Assembly (NCBI GenBank): GCA_024688365.1
Contig: JAILEG010000024.1
Location: 1 to 49,986 of the forward strand
DNA: 49,986 bases
From: Prevotella sp.
GTDB lineage: Bacteria > Bacteroidota > Bacteroidia > Bacteroidales > Bacteroidaceae
Direction of reading: 5' to 3'
A model generated the notes under the pieces. That model made no database searches. It had not been told where the DNA came from and worked only from the letters and a program-made list of their open reading frames with translations. The position numbers and the translations under genes were made by a program. The first letter of the stretch is position 1. Each line of letters starts with the position of its first letter. Positions 8,146 through 16,596 of this stretch are shown piece after piece.

Positions 8146-8616
8146 ATGAACATCAAGCAACATCTCCTCGACTACCGTTACCTCCGCATGGCCCGCATCT
8201 GGGCTGAGAACTCCTACTGCCAGCGACGTCAGGTGGGGGCCTTGGTCGTAAAAGACAAGATGATTATCAGCGACGGCTACAACGGCACGCCCAGCGGATT
8301 CGAGAATGTCTGCGAGGACGAGAACGGACTGACAAAACCCTACGTGCTGCATGCCGAGGCCAATGCCATCACCAAACTGGCCCGGAGCGGCAACAACAGT
8401 GAGGGGTCCACGCTCTACGTGACCGCATCGCCCTGCATTGAGTGTGCCAAGCTCATCATCCAGGCCGGCATCCGCCGCGTGGTCTATGCTGAGAAGTACC
8501 GCCTCACTGATGGAATCGACCTGCTGAAGCGGGCAGGCATAGAGGTGGAGTTCAAGGAACTGGAAGCTCCTCCCCCACCCTCTGCCCTAAAGGAAGGGGA
8601 ACAGGGAGCGCTGTGA
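8146..8616 (+). CDS. dCMP deaminase family protein
   Basis: A 156-residue zinc-dependent deaminase converting dCMP to dUMP, which feeds dTMP synthesis. The zinc site is seen as HAEANAI (His69, Glu71) and PCIEC (Cys97, Cys100). ISDGYNGTPSGF near residues 41-52 is the substrate-binding loop of dCMP deaminases. The ComEB-like size fits. The tail APPPPSALKEGEQGAL is not part of the family fold and comes from a GC-rich palindromic element at the 3' end. The start directly follows the 10-bp array. Deaminases of this family include cytidine deaminases of tRNA or DNA, but the motif set favours dCMP. Confidence 0.9.
   Translation: MNIKQHLLDYRYLRMARIWAENSYCQRRQVGALVVKDKMIISDGYNGTPSGFENVCEDENGLTKPYVLHAEANAITKLARSGNNSEGSTLYVTASPCIECAKLIIQAGIRRVVYAEKYRLTDGIDLLKRAGIEVEFKELEAPPPPSALKEGEQGAL
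8566..8606 (-). repeat. Degenerate GC-rich palindromic element, copy 3 (in gene end)
   Basis: AGCTCCTCCCCCACCCTCTG followed by AAGGAAGGGGAACAGG. More diverged than other copies. It encodes the proline-rich C-terminal tail of the dCMP deaminase. Confidence 0.55.
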
Positions 8617-8656
8617 TTCCCCTGCTGTGAGCAATGGCCTTGCAGCTGCGCCTTTG

Positions 8657-8749
8657 CATCATCACCTTTCATCGCTTATCATCGCCCATCATCGCTTATC
8701 ATCGCTTATCATCACCCAACACCCATCACCCATCACCCAACACCCAATC
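8657..8749. repeat. Mixed 10-bp and 7-bp tandem array before the S41 protease gene
   Basis: Starts with 10-bp units (ATCATCGCTT and ATCATCGCCC) and switches near 8713 to 7-bp units (CACCCAA, CACCCAT), running right up to the ATG at 8750. A reading frame continues upstream through the array but would give only His/Ile/Leu-rich low complexity, so the ATG at 8750 is preferred. Confidence 0.88.
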
Positions 8750-10402
8750 ATGAGTCAGAACAAGAACAACCGTTTCATGCCACTATGGATGGCGCTCTGC
8801 GTTGTCATCGGCATCCTCATCGGTACTTTTTACGCCAATCACTTCTCCGGCAACCGACTGAACATCATCAACAGCGGCAGCAGCCGGCTGAGCAACCTGC
8901 TGCATATCATTGATGACCAGTATGTTGACTCCGTGAACATTGATGACCTTGTGGAGAAAGCCATTCCCCAGATTCTCTCCGAGCTGGACCCGCACTCGGT
9001 CTACATCAGTGCCAAGGATGTGCAGCTCGCCACTGACGACCTCAAGGGCTCATTCTCCGGCGTGGGCATCGAGTTCCTCATCCGTGATGACACCATCCGT
9101 GTGCAGAACGTCATCAAGGACGGACCGGCTGACCGTGCCGGACTGCTGGCTGGCGACAAGATCGTAAGCATCAACGGAAAGCCTTTCGTTGGAAAGGTCG
9201 TCACCAACGAGGAGGCCATGCACCGACTGAAAGGCCCGAAGGACTCACAGGTGAAGATTGGGGTCAGACGATATGGCGAGAAGGCCGTCAAGGTGTTCAC
9301 CGTCACCCGGGGCGACATTGCCGTGAAGAGTGTGTCAGCCAGCTACATGCTCAATGACACCACGGGATATATCCGGGTGAAGAACTTCGGTGAGAAGACG
9401 TACGCTGAGATGCTCTCCGCCCTCCAGACACTCAACGTCCAGGGAGCTGACCATCTTGTCGTTGACCTCCGTGACAACGGGGGCGGCATCCTTGAGACCG
9501 CCGTGCAGATGGCAAACGAGTTCCTGCCCAAGAACCGACTCATTGTGTACACACAGGGACGGAAAAGCCCGCGCGTTGACTATCGGAGCGACGGAAAGGG
9601 CAGCTACCAGCACATACCGATGGTGGTACTCATCAATGAGGGATCGGCATCGGCCGCCGAGATCTTCGCCGGAGCCATGCAGGACAATGACCGTGCGACT
9701 ATCGTAGGCCGTCGCTCCTTCGGCAAGGGACTGGTACAGCAGCAGATACAGTTCCCTGACGGAAGCATGATACGCCTGACCATCGCCCGCTACTACACAC
9801 CGTCAGGCCGCTGCATACAAAAACCGTTCAAGCCGGGTGACAATGCCGACTATGAGATGGACATCCTCACACGCTACCAGCACGGAGAGTTCTTCTCACA
9901 GGACAGCATCAAGCATGCCGGACCGGCTTACCACACCCACAACGGACGGACCGTCTATGGTGGCGGTGGCATCACGCCTGACATCTTCGTACCGGAGGAC
10001 ACCTCCCACGTCACCTCTTATTATAAGGAGGCGGCCATGAGCGGACTCATCCTCCAGTATGCCTACAACTACACCGACCGCAACCGCCCCACGCTGAGCC
10101 AGTACACTGAGATGCAGCCGCTTGCCAACTATCTTGACCGACTGAATCTTGTTGAGGACTTCGTCAACTACGCTGAGGGCAACGGTCTGCGCCGCCGCAA
10201 CCTGATGATAATGAAGTCGCACTCGCTCCTGCAGAACTACATCGACAGCCGTATCATCTATAATATCCTGGACGAGCAGGCATGGAACCAATACCTCAAC
10301 CTCAATGACGAGACGGTCAAGGAGGCTCTGAAAGTGTTCAGCAGGCCGCAGAGGCCCACCCCCAGTCCCTCCCGGGGAAGGGGAGCCAGGACAGCCCGCT
10401 GA
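8750..10402 (+). CDS. S41 family C-terminal processing peptidase
   Basis: A 550-residue CtpA/Prc-type serine protease acting on C-termini in the periplasm. It has an N-terminal signal anchor (residues 11-28), a PDZ domain (about 95-185; GVGIEFL then GPADRAGLLAGDKIVSING) and the S41 domain. EGSASAAEIFAGA carries the catalytic Ser (Ser301 by the usual 25-residue spacing to Lys326 in SFGKGLVQ). The C-terminal region after about 380 is the extra helical domain seen in Bacteroidota members. The last dozen residues (RPTPSPSRGRGARTAR) come from a GC-rich palindromic element. Start chosen at MSQNKNNRF because upstream codons lie in a tandem repeat. Confidence 0.93.
   Translation: MSQNKNNRFMPLWMALCVVIGILIGTFYANHFSGNRLNIINSGSSRLSNLLHIIDDQYVDSVNIDDLVEKAIPQILSELDPHSVYISAKDVQLATDDLKGSFSGVGIEFLIRDDTIRVQNVIKDGPADRAGLLAGDKIVSINGKPFVGKVVTNEEAMHRLKGPKDSQVKIGVRRYGEKAVKVFTVTRGDIAVKSVSASYMLNDTTGYIRVKNFGEKTYAEMLSALQTLNVQGADHLVVDLRDNGGGILETAVQMANEFLPKNRLIVYTQGRKSPRVDYRSDGKGSYQHIPMVVLINEGSASAAEIFAGAMQDNDRATIVGRRSFGKGLVQQQIQFPDGSMIRLTIARYYTPSGRCIQKPFKPGDNADYEMDILTRYQHGEFFSQDSIKHAGPAYHTHNGRTVYGGGGITPDIFVPEDTSHVTSYYKEAAMSGLILQYAYNYTDRNRPTLSQYTEMQPLANYLDRLNLVEDFVNYAEGNGLRRRNLMIMKSHSLLQNYIDSRIIYNILDEQAWNQYLNLNDETVKEALKVFSRPQRPTPSPSRGRGARTAR
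10350..10387 (-). repeat. GC-rich palindromic element, copy 4 (in gene end)
   Basis: AGAGGCCCACCCCCAGTCCC TCCC-loop-GGGGAAGGGGAG in minus orientation. It supplies the C-terminal codons of the S41 protease. Confidence 0.8.
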
Positions 10403-10421
10403 CAGCCTCCTGCCTGCCCGC

Positions 10422-10530
10422 CCCCAGGCTCTTAGCTGCCTGCCCATCTCCCAGGCTCTTAGCTGCCTGCCCGTCTCCCGCCTTCTGCCTGCCCGTCTCC
10501 TGCCGCTTGGCTGCCCGTTGGCTGCCTCTT
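10422..10530. repeat. 27-bp minisatellite upstream of the 5-FCL gene
   Basis: CAGGCTCTTAGCTGCCTGCC begins at 10425 and again at 10452 (period 27), followed by more diverged copies built on CTGCCTGCCCGTCTCC and CTTGGCTGCCCG. It fills the gap between the S41 protease and the cyclo-ligase. No gene is seen in it. Confidence 0.8.
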
Positions 10531-10551
10531 TCCAGGCAAGGTTGTCCAGTG

Positions 10552-10572
10552 GTCTGCGACTCGGTCGCAGAC
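10552..10572. other. Perfect hairpin ahead of the 5-FCL gene
   Basis: GTCTGCGAC, loop TCG, GTCGCAGAC: a 9-bp perfect stem, about 40 bp before the ATG at 10613. No T tract follows, so a terminator role is uncertain. Confidence 0.6.
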
Positions 10573-10612
10573 GCTCCCCTCTCCATGTCACCTGCCTCCT
10601 AAACGAAAGCAA

Positions 10613-11254
10613 ATGAAAGAATCACCCCAAGCACTCCCGTCCTCCCTTCCCCGTCCTGGCAACAGCCAGGCGGCAGAGGCTTCTGCTCCTCCTGAAAAGG
10701 AACAGAAAGAAGCCAAATCATCCCTGCGCAAGCTGCTCCGGACCCTCAAGGCCACCTACAGCCAGCAGGAACTGGAAAACCTCTCAGAGCCCATCATCAG
10801 CCGCCTCACAGCCCATCCGCAGCTGAAAGCAGCCCGGACGGTCCTGCTTTACAACTCCCTGCCCGACGAGGTCAGCACCCACAGCCTCATCCGCCAGCTT
10901 GCCGCCGAGGGGAAAAGCGTTCTCCTGCCCGTTGTCATCAGTGACACCGAGATGGAGCTGCGCCGATACACGGGGCAGGATGACCTGCACGAGAGTGCCT
11001 ACGGCATCCTGGAACCTACTGGCAAACCCTTCACGGCCTTCTCTGAGATTGACTTCGCCCTCATCCCCGGCATGGCATTCGATGCCGAGGGCAACCGCCT
11101 GGGAAGGGGCAAGGGCTACTATGACCGCTTCCTCCATCTCCTTTCCCGTGCCTATAAGATCGGCATCTGCTTTCCCTTCCAGCTCCTTCCCCACATTCCC
11201 ACGGATGAGCATGACCGCAAGGTGGACGAAGTGCTATCTGTTCCCACCACCTAA
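10613..11254 (+). CDS. 5-formyltetrahydrofolate cyclo-ligase
   Basis: A 213-residue enzyme converting 5-formyl-THF to 5,10-methenyl-THF with ATP in the cytoplasm. The core runs from KSSLRKLLRTLKATYS (near residue 36) to the end. VLLYNSLPDEVSTHSLI, GILEPTG, and DFALIPGMAFDAEGNRLGRGKGYYDRFL (about 145-173) are the nucleotide- and folate-binding motifs. The first 35 residues are a Pro/Ser/Ala/Glu-rich extension that is not usual in the family and may be repeat-derived; a downstream non-ATG start is possible, but no in-frame ATG precedes the core. The gene ends 68 bp before the next start, with a 7-bp array in between. Confidence 0.92.
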   Translation: MKESPQALPSSLPRPGNSQAAEASAPPEKEQKEAKSSLRKLLRTLKATYSQQELENLSEPIISRLTAHPQLKAARTVLLYNSLPDEVSTHSLIRQLAAEGKSVLLPVVISDTEMELRRYTGQDDLHESAYGILEPTGKPFTAFSEIDFALIPGMAFDAEGNRLGRGKGYYDRFLHLLSRAYKIGICFPFQLLPHIPTDEHDRKVDEVLSVPTT

Positions 11255-11259
11255 CACTC

Positions 11260-11322
11260 ATCACCCAACTCTCAACACTCAACACCCAACACTCAACACT
11301 CAACACCCAACACCCAACACTC
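11260..11322. repeat. 7-bp tandem array before the retropepsin-like gene
   Basis: About eight CAACACY units (CAACACT or CAACACC) in exact 7-bp register, the last one running into the ATG at 11323 (CAACACTCATG). Like the 10-bp arrays, the plus strand almost lacks G. Confidence 0.92.
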
Positions 11323-12540
11323 ATGCGTCTCCTTTTCTTCCTGCTCATCTTCCTCTCCGCCTTCTCCCTTGAGTCCCATGCCCGTTCAGCCCTTGACGGC
11401 AGCCCCATCGACCGGGAAAAGACCAAAGGGATACTCCCCCCTGACACCATTCCCGCCCGCTTCATCGGGCACCGCATCCTCATCCCGGCCCGCATTGGCG
11501 GCAAGACAGCCACATTCCTCTTCGACACGGGCTGCAGCTATACGATGCTGTTCGATTTCCGCCACTTCGATGTCCTGCCACAACGGTGGGAGGAGGTGGT
11601 TGATGCCCTGGGACAGGTGAGCCAGACGCTTATCTGCCAGCTGCCTGAGATGCAGGTGGGCAGGCACGTAACACACAAGTCCATCGCCATCGCCGCACCG
11701 TTTGACCTCCGCATGGACCTCTTCACACGGGTGGCCGGCATTGAGGGCTGCATCGGCATGGACCTCCTTGCTGACGGCAGGGCCGTGAAGATTGACATGC
11801 GCAACCAGCGCATCATCATTGCCGATGACCCTCGGGTCTTCAGCAACGAGCCGGGACAGGCCATCCCCTTCACCCCCCACCGCAACTGTCCCTACGTCAG
11901 CATAACCCCCTTCAGGGGACGCAGCATGCAGGCCGTGTTCGACACCGGGGCCCGTGAGACGCTGACCATACCCGATGACGCGATACTGCGGGGACTCTCA
12001 CGACGCAGCACGGCAAAGGAGATACGGCGGCAGACCATCGACCACACCTCAGGAAGCCGCAGCAGCGGCATCTTCGGACAGGCGGAGCCAGCCGACATGT
12101 TCCTCTTCCGACTCTCCTCGTTCCGAATAGGCAAACTTGCCTTCGACAGCCTCTATGCCACCAATGCGCCTGGTGTGGCACGGCTCGGCAGCGGCCTGCT
12201 CGACTATGCCGCCACCATCCTCGACTACAGCTCACACACGATGAAGCTGCAACCTTACCAGCTCACGTCCTCCATGACGGTCAGCACACGTCAGCCCGCC
12301 TCCCGCCTGCCCCAGGAGTACTCAGCCCATCTCACGCCCGACAGCCTCTACACCGTCTCCAACGTCTGGACGCAGAGTGCCGCCTATGCCGCAGGACTGC
12401 GCAATGGGTACACCCTTAAAGCCATTGACGGCAGCACAGACGACATCATCAGCCGCTACTTCCTCATCCACTTACGGGAGGAGGATGGCCACCGCCTCAC
12501 CTTCGCTTCCCCAGGAAGCCCAGATGTAACGGTTGAATAA
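11323..12540 (+). CDS. Retropepsin-like aspartic protease with PDZ domain
   Basis: A 405-residue exported protein with a signal peptide (MRLLFFLLIFLSAFSLESHA). Two aspartic protease motifs are visible: FLFDTGCSYTML (Asp68-Thr-Gly) and AVFDTGARETL (Asp207-Thr-Gly), so both half-sites lie in one chain, in place of the homodimer found in retroviral enzymes. A C-terminal PDZ-like domain spans about 335-403 (SLYTVSNVWTQSAAYAAGLRNGYTLKAIDG). Probably a periplasmic protease; the substrate is unknown. The start codon abuts a 7-bp repeat array and lacks a visible ribosome binding site. Confidence 0.85.
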   Translation: MRLLFFLLIFLSAFSLESHARSALDGSPIDREKTKGILPPDTIPARFIGHRILIPARIGGKTATFLFDTGCSYTMLFDFRHFDVLPQRWEEVVDALGQVSQTLICQLPEMQVGRHVTHKSIAIAAPFDLRMDLFTRVAGIEGCIGMDLLADGRAVKIDMRNQRIIIADDPRVFSNEPGQAIPFTPHRNCPYVSITPFRGRSMQAVFDTGARETLTIPDDAILRGLSRRSTAKEIRRQTIDHTSGSRSSGIFGQAEPADMFLFRLSSFRIGKLAFDSLYATNAPGVARLGSGLLDYAATILDYSSHTMKLQPYQLTSSMTVSTRQPASRLPQEYSAHLTPDSLYTVSNVWTQSAAYAAGLRNGYTLKAIDGSTDDIISRYFLIHLREEDGHRLTFASPGSPDVTVE

Positions 12541-12647
12541 ACAACGCAAAAACAAAAGATCCCCGTTCTCAACAAGCCAGGGACGGAAACCTTCATCAAA
12601 AACATAAAGGGAATCTGACATAAACCCCCAAGGGGTAACCCGCTGCC

Positions 12648-12689
12648 TACTCCCCTCCCTACGGGGGAGGGGCTGGGGGAGAGGCTGTT
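12648..12689 (+). repeat. GC-rich palindromic element, copy 5
   Basis: CTACTCCCCTCCC, loop TACG, GGGGAGGGGCTGGGGGAGAG GCTGTT in plus orientation. A clean copy showing the shared right end GAGAGGCTGT. Confidence 0.88.
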
Positions 12690-12759
12690 GAAACTGGCTG
12701 TTTCCTCAACTGTAACAGAATTGTAACAGCGTCATAACATCCCTGCAACATATTAGTCA

Positions 12760-12767
12760 TACTTTTG
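12760..12767 (+). promoter_or_regulatory. -7 box for the phosphate transporter gene
   Basis: TACTTTTG, 28 bp before the ATG at 12796, with an A-rich leader (AAAAATAAATAACAAG). Confidence 0.65.
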
Positions 12768-12795
12768 CACCCAAAAATAAATAACAAGATTATCA

Positions 12796-15048
12796 ATGAG
12801 TGCAATTTACCTCCTAATCGTCGGCTTCCTGCTCTGTCTGGCTGTATTCGACCTCTTCGTCGGTGTCAGCAACGATGCCGTCAACTTCCTGCAATCAGCC
12901 GTCGGGGCACGTGTGGCCAAGTTCCGCACCATCCTCATCGTGGCCTCGCTGGGTGTCATCCTCGGCGCGGTGATGTCATCGGGCATGATGGACGTGGCGC
13001 GGCACGGCATGATGGTCCCGGCACAGTTCACCTTCGCGGAGGTGATGACCCTGTTCCTCGCCGTCATGGTGACTGACATCATCATCCTCGATGTGTTCAA
13101 CACACTGGGCATGCCCACGTCAACCACCGTCTCCCTCGTCTTCGAGCTTCTGGGCGGTGCCTTCATCCTCGCCACGATAAAGATCCTGGGCGATGACAGC
13201 CTCGACTACGGCATGCTGCTCAACAGCGGCAAGGCGCTGAGCGTCATCATCGCCATCTTCGTGTCGGTGGCGGTGGCATTCGTCTTCGGTGTCATCGTGA
13301 TGTGGCTCTCCCGTCTCGTGTTCACCTTCAACTACACCCGCTATGCCAAGTACTTCATCGGTATCTTCGGCGGAATCGCCTTCACGGCCCTCGCCTACTT
13401 CATCTTCCTCAAGGGAATAGGCAAGAGTCCCTATATGCCGGCCGGCGTGTCAGACTACATTGACCACAACACCAAGCTGCTCCTTGTCCTGTCGTTCATC
13501 ATCTCCACGGTCATCATGCAGGTTCTCCACCTGATGAAGGTCAACATCTTCAAGTTCGTTGTCCTCATGGGTACCTTCGGCCTGGCGATGGCCTTCGCCG
13601 GAAACGACCTCGTCAACTTCATCGGCGTGCCCCTGGCCGGACTGGACAGCTACATGGACTATACTGCCAACGGGCACGGCATGAGCCCTGACAGCTTCAT
13701 GATGAGCTCGCTCATGGAGAGTGCCCAGACCCCTCCCCTCTACCTCATCCTCGCCGGCGTGATCATGATCATAGCCATGTCGACATCGAAGAAGGCGCAG
13801 AACGTCATCAAGACCTCAGTAGACCTCAGCCGTCAGGACGAGGGCGATGAGATGTTCGGTGCCTCAAGGGCGGCACGCGCCATCGTCCGCTTCTGCCAGA
13901 ACACCAACGGGACGCTCTCCGCATGGGTGCCCACACCCCTCAGGGCATGGGTGGGCAAGCGGTTCAACAACCGGGAGGTCATCCTGGCCGACGACAAGGC
14001 TGCCTTCGACCTCGTGCGTGCATCGGTCAACCTTGTCCTGGCATCCATGCTCATCACCATCGGTACCAACTACCGCCTGCCCCTCTCAACCACCTACGTC
14101 ACCTTCATGGTGGCAATGGGCAGCAGCCTGGCCGACAAGGCCTGGAGCCGTGAGAGCGCCGTCTTCCGTGTGACGGGTGTGCTGAGCGTCATCGGTGGCT
14201 GGTTCGTCACCGCCGGTGTGGCATTCCTCTCCTGCGCCCTGGTCTGCCTGGCCATGTACTATGGCGGCATGGTTGTGCAGGTGGCAGCCATCGCCCTGGT
14301 GGTGCTGATACTGGTCCGCTCGAACAAGCAGTTCAAGAAGAAGCTCAATGAGGTTGACAAGTCCGCCGATACCTTCCAGCTCATGATGCGCACCCGCGAC
14401 CCGGGACTGGTGTGGGAGCTGCTCTACAAGCAGGTAAGCCGCACACAGAGCTACGTCACCGGCTTCGCCCTCGAACAGTTCAACACCATCATGGACGGAC
14501 TGGCACGGGAGGACCTGCGCTCCCTGCGCCGCACGGGCAAGGCCCTGCGCGCAGAGCAGAGCGCACTGAAGAACTTCCGACGCCGGGAGATGCTCGGACT
14601 GCGCCGCTGCCCGATGGACATCGCCATCGAGCGCAACACATGGTTCCACCTCGGTGCCAACAGCAACCAGCAGTTCATCTACTCGCTGCGGCGCATGCTG
14701 GAACCCATACAGGAACACGTGGAGAACAACTTCAACCCGCTGCCACAGCTTTACATTGACGAGTTCATGCCCATCCGCCAGACCATCAATGACCTGATGA
14801 AGCAGTCGGCAGGACAGATTGAGACGGGACGCTATCAGAACTACCGTGACATCCTCAACGAGGCGGATGCCTGCAAGGACCAGCTGTCCGTCATCCGCAA
14901 GCGGCACATCGACCGCATACAGCATGCCGGAAGCAACGAGACGCTGAAGATAAGCCTCCTCTACCTCAACATCCTCCAGGAGAGCCAGGAGTTCCTCAGC
15001 ACCATGCGCCATCAGCTGCGTGCCGCCAAGAAGTTCATGGAGAACTAA
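12796..15048 (+). CDS. PiT family inorganic phosphate transporter with C-terminal helical extension
   Basis: A 750-residue inner-membrane permease. The PiT signature appears twice: near the start (GVSNDAVNFLQSAVGARVA, residues about 24-42) and in the second half (GTNYRLPLSTTYVTFMVAMGSSLAD, about 425-447, a variant of the repeat). Some twelve hydrophobic segments extend to about residue 510. The last 240 residues are soluble and helical, charged and Arg-rich, and resemble the PhoU-like tail of Bacteroidota phosphate permeases. It would take up phosphate with a cation. It stands alone with its own promoter; no pho genes are adjacent. Confidence 0.9.
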   Translation: MSAIYLLIVGFLLCLAVFDLFVGVSNDAVNFLQSAVGARVAKFRTILIVASLGVILGAVMSSGMMDVARHGMMVPAQFTFAEVMTLFLAVMVTDIIILDVFNTLGMPTSTTVSLVFELLGGAFILATIKILGDDSLDYGMLLNSGKALSVIIAIFVSVAVAFVFGVIVMWLSRLVFTFNYTRYAKYFIGIFGGIAFTALAYFIFLKGIGKSPYMPAGVSDYIDHNTKLLLVLSFIISTVIMQVLHLMKVNIFKFVVLMGTFGLAMAFAGNDLVNFIGVPLAGLDSYMDYTANGHGMSPDSFMMSSLMESAQTPPLYLILAGVIMIIAMSTSKKAQNVIKTSVDLSRQDEGDEMFGASRAARAIVRFCQNTNGTLSAWVPTPLRAWVGKRFNNREVILADDKAAFDLVRASVNLVLASMLITIGTNYRLPLSTTYVTFMVAMGSSLADKAWSRESAVFRVTGVLSVIGGWFVTAGVAFLSCALVCLAMYYGGMVVQVAAIALVVLILVRSNKQFKKKLNEVDKSADTFQLMMRTRDPGLVWELLYKQVSRTQSYVTGFALEQFNTIMDGLAREDLRSLRRTGKALRAEQSALKNFRRREMLGLRRCPMDIAIERNTWFHLGANSNQQFIYSLRRMLEPIQEHVENNFNPLPQLYIDEFMPIRQTINDLMKQSAGQIETGRYQNYRDILNEADACKDQLSVIRKRHIDRIQHAGSNETLKISLLYLNILQESQEFLSTMRHQLRAAKKFMEN

Positions 15049-15057
15049 GACACGGAG

Positions 15058-15122
15058 GGCCCTCTCCCAATGTCCTTTCCCCGAAGAGGGAGGAAAAGCC
15101 CCTCCCCCATAGGGAGGGGAGC
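15058..15122. repeat. GC-rich palindromic element, copy 6 (compound)
   Basis: GGGCCCTCTCCCAATGTCC, then CCGAAGAGGGAGG, then GCCCCTCCCCCATAGGGAGG GGAG: apparently one degenerate and one good copy side by side after the transporter stop codon. Confidence 0.7.
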
Positions 15123-15126
15123 AGAC

Positions 15127-15177
15127 AGCGGGATTCCCCTTGTTTTCCATAACAATGGGAATCCCGCTGCTTTTTTT
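15127..15177 (+). terminator. Intrinsic terminator of the phosphate transporter gene
   Basis: AGCGGGATTCCC and GGGAATCCCGCT form a perfect 12-bp stem with an 18-nt loop, followed by GC then TTTTTTT. About 80 bp downstream of the stop. Confidence 0.88.
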
Positions 15178-15358
15178 GGGGGGCATACAGCCACCTGCGC
15201 AGCAAGCCATGTCAATGACCTGTGCATACATTACTCCTCTGCATTACAGGCTGAGGACGGTGCTTTTCCTCCCCATTGGGTTTACCCGGCTGGAGAAGTA
15301 CTGGCTGACTATACTTACACCTGGATTCCATAAGACTTGTAAGGGTGACTGTAATCAG
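15178..15358. other. Intergenic, no feature seen
   Basis: Between the phosphate transporter terminator and the convergent Fic gene. A reading frame runs through it but shows no recognisable protein and no promoter. Confidence 0.5.
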
Positions 15359-16249
15359 CTACTTATATTCTATGCGGAAATAGTCGAGCAATGATTTGTA
15401 GTGGTCCTGCGCGGTGAGACAGGTATCGGCAAGATAACCGTTAATGTGGCCCCACTCATGCAAACCGCGGTAATAAAACATTTTAAGATCATCGGTGATG
15501 ATAAACGGCACAATATTCTCAGCCAGACATTCTTTAAAGAGGATGAGCCGTCCCACACGTCCGTTACCGTCCTGGAAAGGGTGAATACGCTCAAAAATCA
15601 CGTGGAAGTCTATCAGATCCTCAAGCGTCCTTGCAGCCTTATCATTATAGGCTTTCAAGAGCTTTGACATTTCCGCATGCACTCGCTCCGGAAGGCATGT
15701 CTCCCGTCCACCCACCTCATTAGGCAACCGCTTGTAATCGCCCACGGCAAACCATTCCTTACGGCTGTCCGAGGTGTTCCGCTTCAGCATGCCATGCAGC
15801 TGCTTGATATAGCTTTCGCTGAGCTTCACCTCAGCAGTATCAATGATTTTGTCAATACAGGCAAAGTGGTTCACTGTTTCCACAATGTCGTCCACATTCA
15901 CGGCATCACCCGTTATCCCGATGGTGTTGGTCTCAAAGATATATCGGGTCTGCTCATGGCTCAACCGGCTTCCCTCTATATGGTTCGAGTTATAGGTGAG
16001 GTCTATCTGCGTTTTATGATAAATTCCCCCTTTCCCTCTCATCGCCTTCTGCTCACGCAGCGCAGCCAGCAGAGGACTCATCAGCTTTTTTCGTGATTTC
16101 TTTTCGGGCAAGGCTGCCTCTTCGGGAATGTTCCACGTCTTTCCCGTGAGAAAAGCGCCCGTTATTTTTCCCGTAGCGCAATAGCTTCGCACGGTACGCT
16201 CTGAAATGCCATATTTCCCGGCAAACTGCATAACTGATATATACTTCAT
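15359..16249 (-). CDS. Fic domain protein with N-terminal helix-turn-helix and inhibitory motif
   Basis: A 296-residue protein. Residues 1-48 (SVMQFAGKYGISERTVRSYC...GKTWNIPE) form a MerR/excisionase-like DNA-binding domain. The Fic core has HPFQDGNGRVGR at 223-234, matching the HPFx(D/E)GN(G/K)R active site, so AMP transfer or another nucleotidyl transfer is expected. SNHIEG at 88-93 fits the inhibitory (S/T)xxxE(G/N) motif, placed before the core as in class II Fic proteins, so activity should be self-restrained by Glu92. The promoter is flanked by inverted TATCGGCAA sites, suggesting autoregulation through the N-terminal domain (inference). GC content is lower than in the neighbours, consistent with transfer. 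Confidence 0.92.
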   Translation of the reverse strand: MKYISVMQFAGKYGISERTVRSYCATGKITGAFLTGKTWNIPEEAALPEKKSRKKLMSPLLAALREQKAMRGKGGIYHKTQIDLTYNSNHIEGSRLSHEQTRYIFETNTIGITGDAVNVDDIVETVNHFACIDKIIDTAEVKLSESYIKQLHGMLKRNTSDSRKEWFAVGDYKRLPNEVGGRETCLPERVHAEMSKLLKAYNDKAARTLEDLIDFHVIFERIHPFQDGNGRVGRLILFKECLAENIVPFIITDDLKMFYYRGLHEWGHINGYLADTCLTAQDHYKSLLDYFRIEYK

Positions 16250-16254
16250 CTCTC

Positions 16255-16317
16255 TATCGGCAAGAAAAATCGACTTTTACCTTGCAAATATACTGTTTTT
16301 TTGCCGATAACGGCAAG
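16255..16317 (-). promoter_or_regulatory. Fic promoter bracketed by inverted repeat operator
   Basis: On the minus strand the -7 box TATATTTGC is at 16292-16284. Upstream lies the palindrome TTGCCG-TTAT-CGGCAA (16316-16301) and just before the ATG lies TTGCCGATA (16263-16255), the inverse of the upstream TATCGGCAA half. The sites on both sides of the box look like an operator pair for a DNA-bending or looping repressor, plausibly the Fic protein's own N-terminal domain. Confidence 0.65.
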
Positions 16318-16596
16318 ATATGAGTACATTTTATACAAACCACAAAGGCGAAAAGACAGCAAACAAGTCATTGCCTGCTCTCTTCCGCCCCTCCTGAATC
16401 TCTCAAAATCCTAAAATTCTCCTCCGCACAGGCGCAGCCTCTCCGCGATTCTCTGCGGCTCTGCATGAGGGCTGGCAGCGTACCTGCACGCTGCGAGGGG
16501 CTTGGTGGGAAGCCGCACGCAGAGGAAAAGAGTAAGGAAGTCATTTGGGAGCTGCAACAGCAATGACGGGGCACGCTGGGGAAGGGAGCAGAGGGG
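16318..16596. other. Intergenic between Fic promoter and histidine kinase 3' end
   Basis: Contains a small hairpin (GCAGCGT, loop, ACGCTGC at 16475-16494) downstream of the kinase gene. It has no T tract, so it is a weak terminator candidate. Otherwise no gene or repeat was recognised. Confidence 0.45.

Noticed and set aside
14086..15231. 381-residue minus-strand reading frame
   Set aside because: It lies opposite the phosphate transporter gene, is Glu/Val/His/Leu-rich low complexity and is a shadow of GC-rich codon use.
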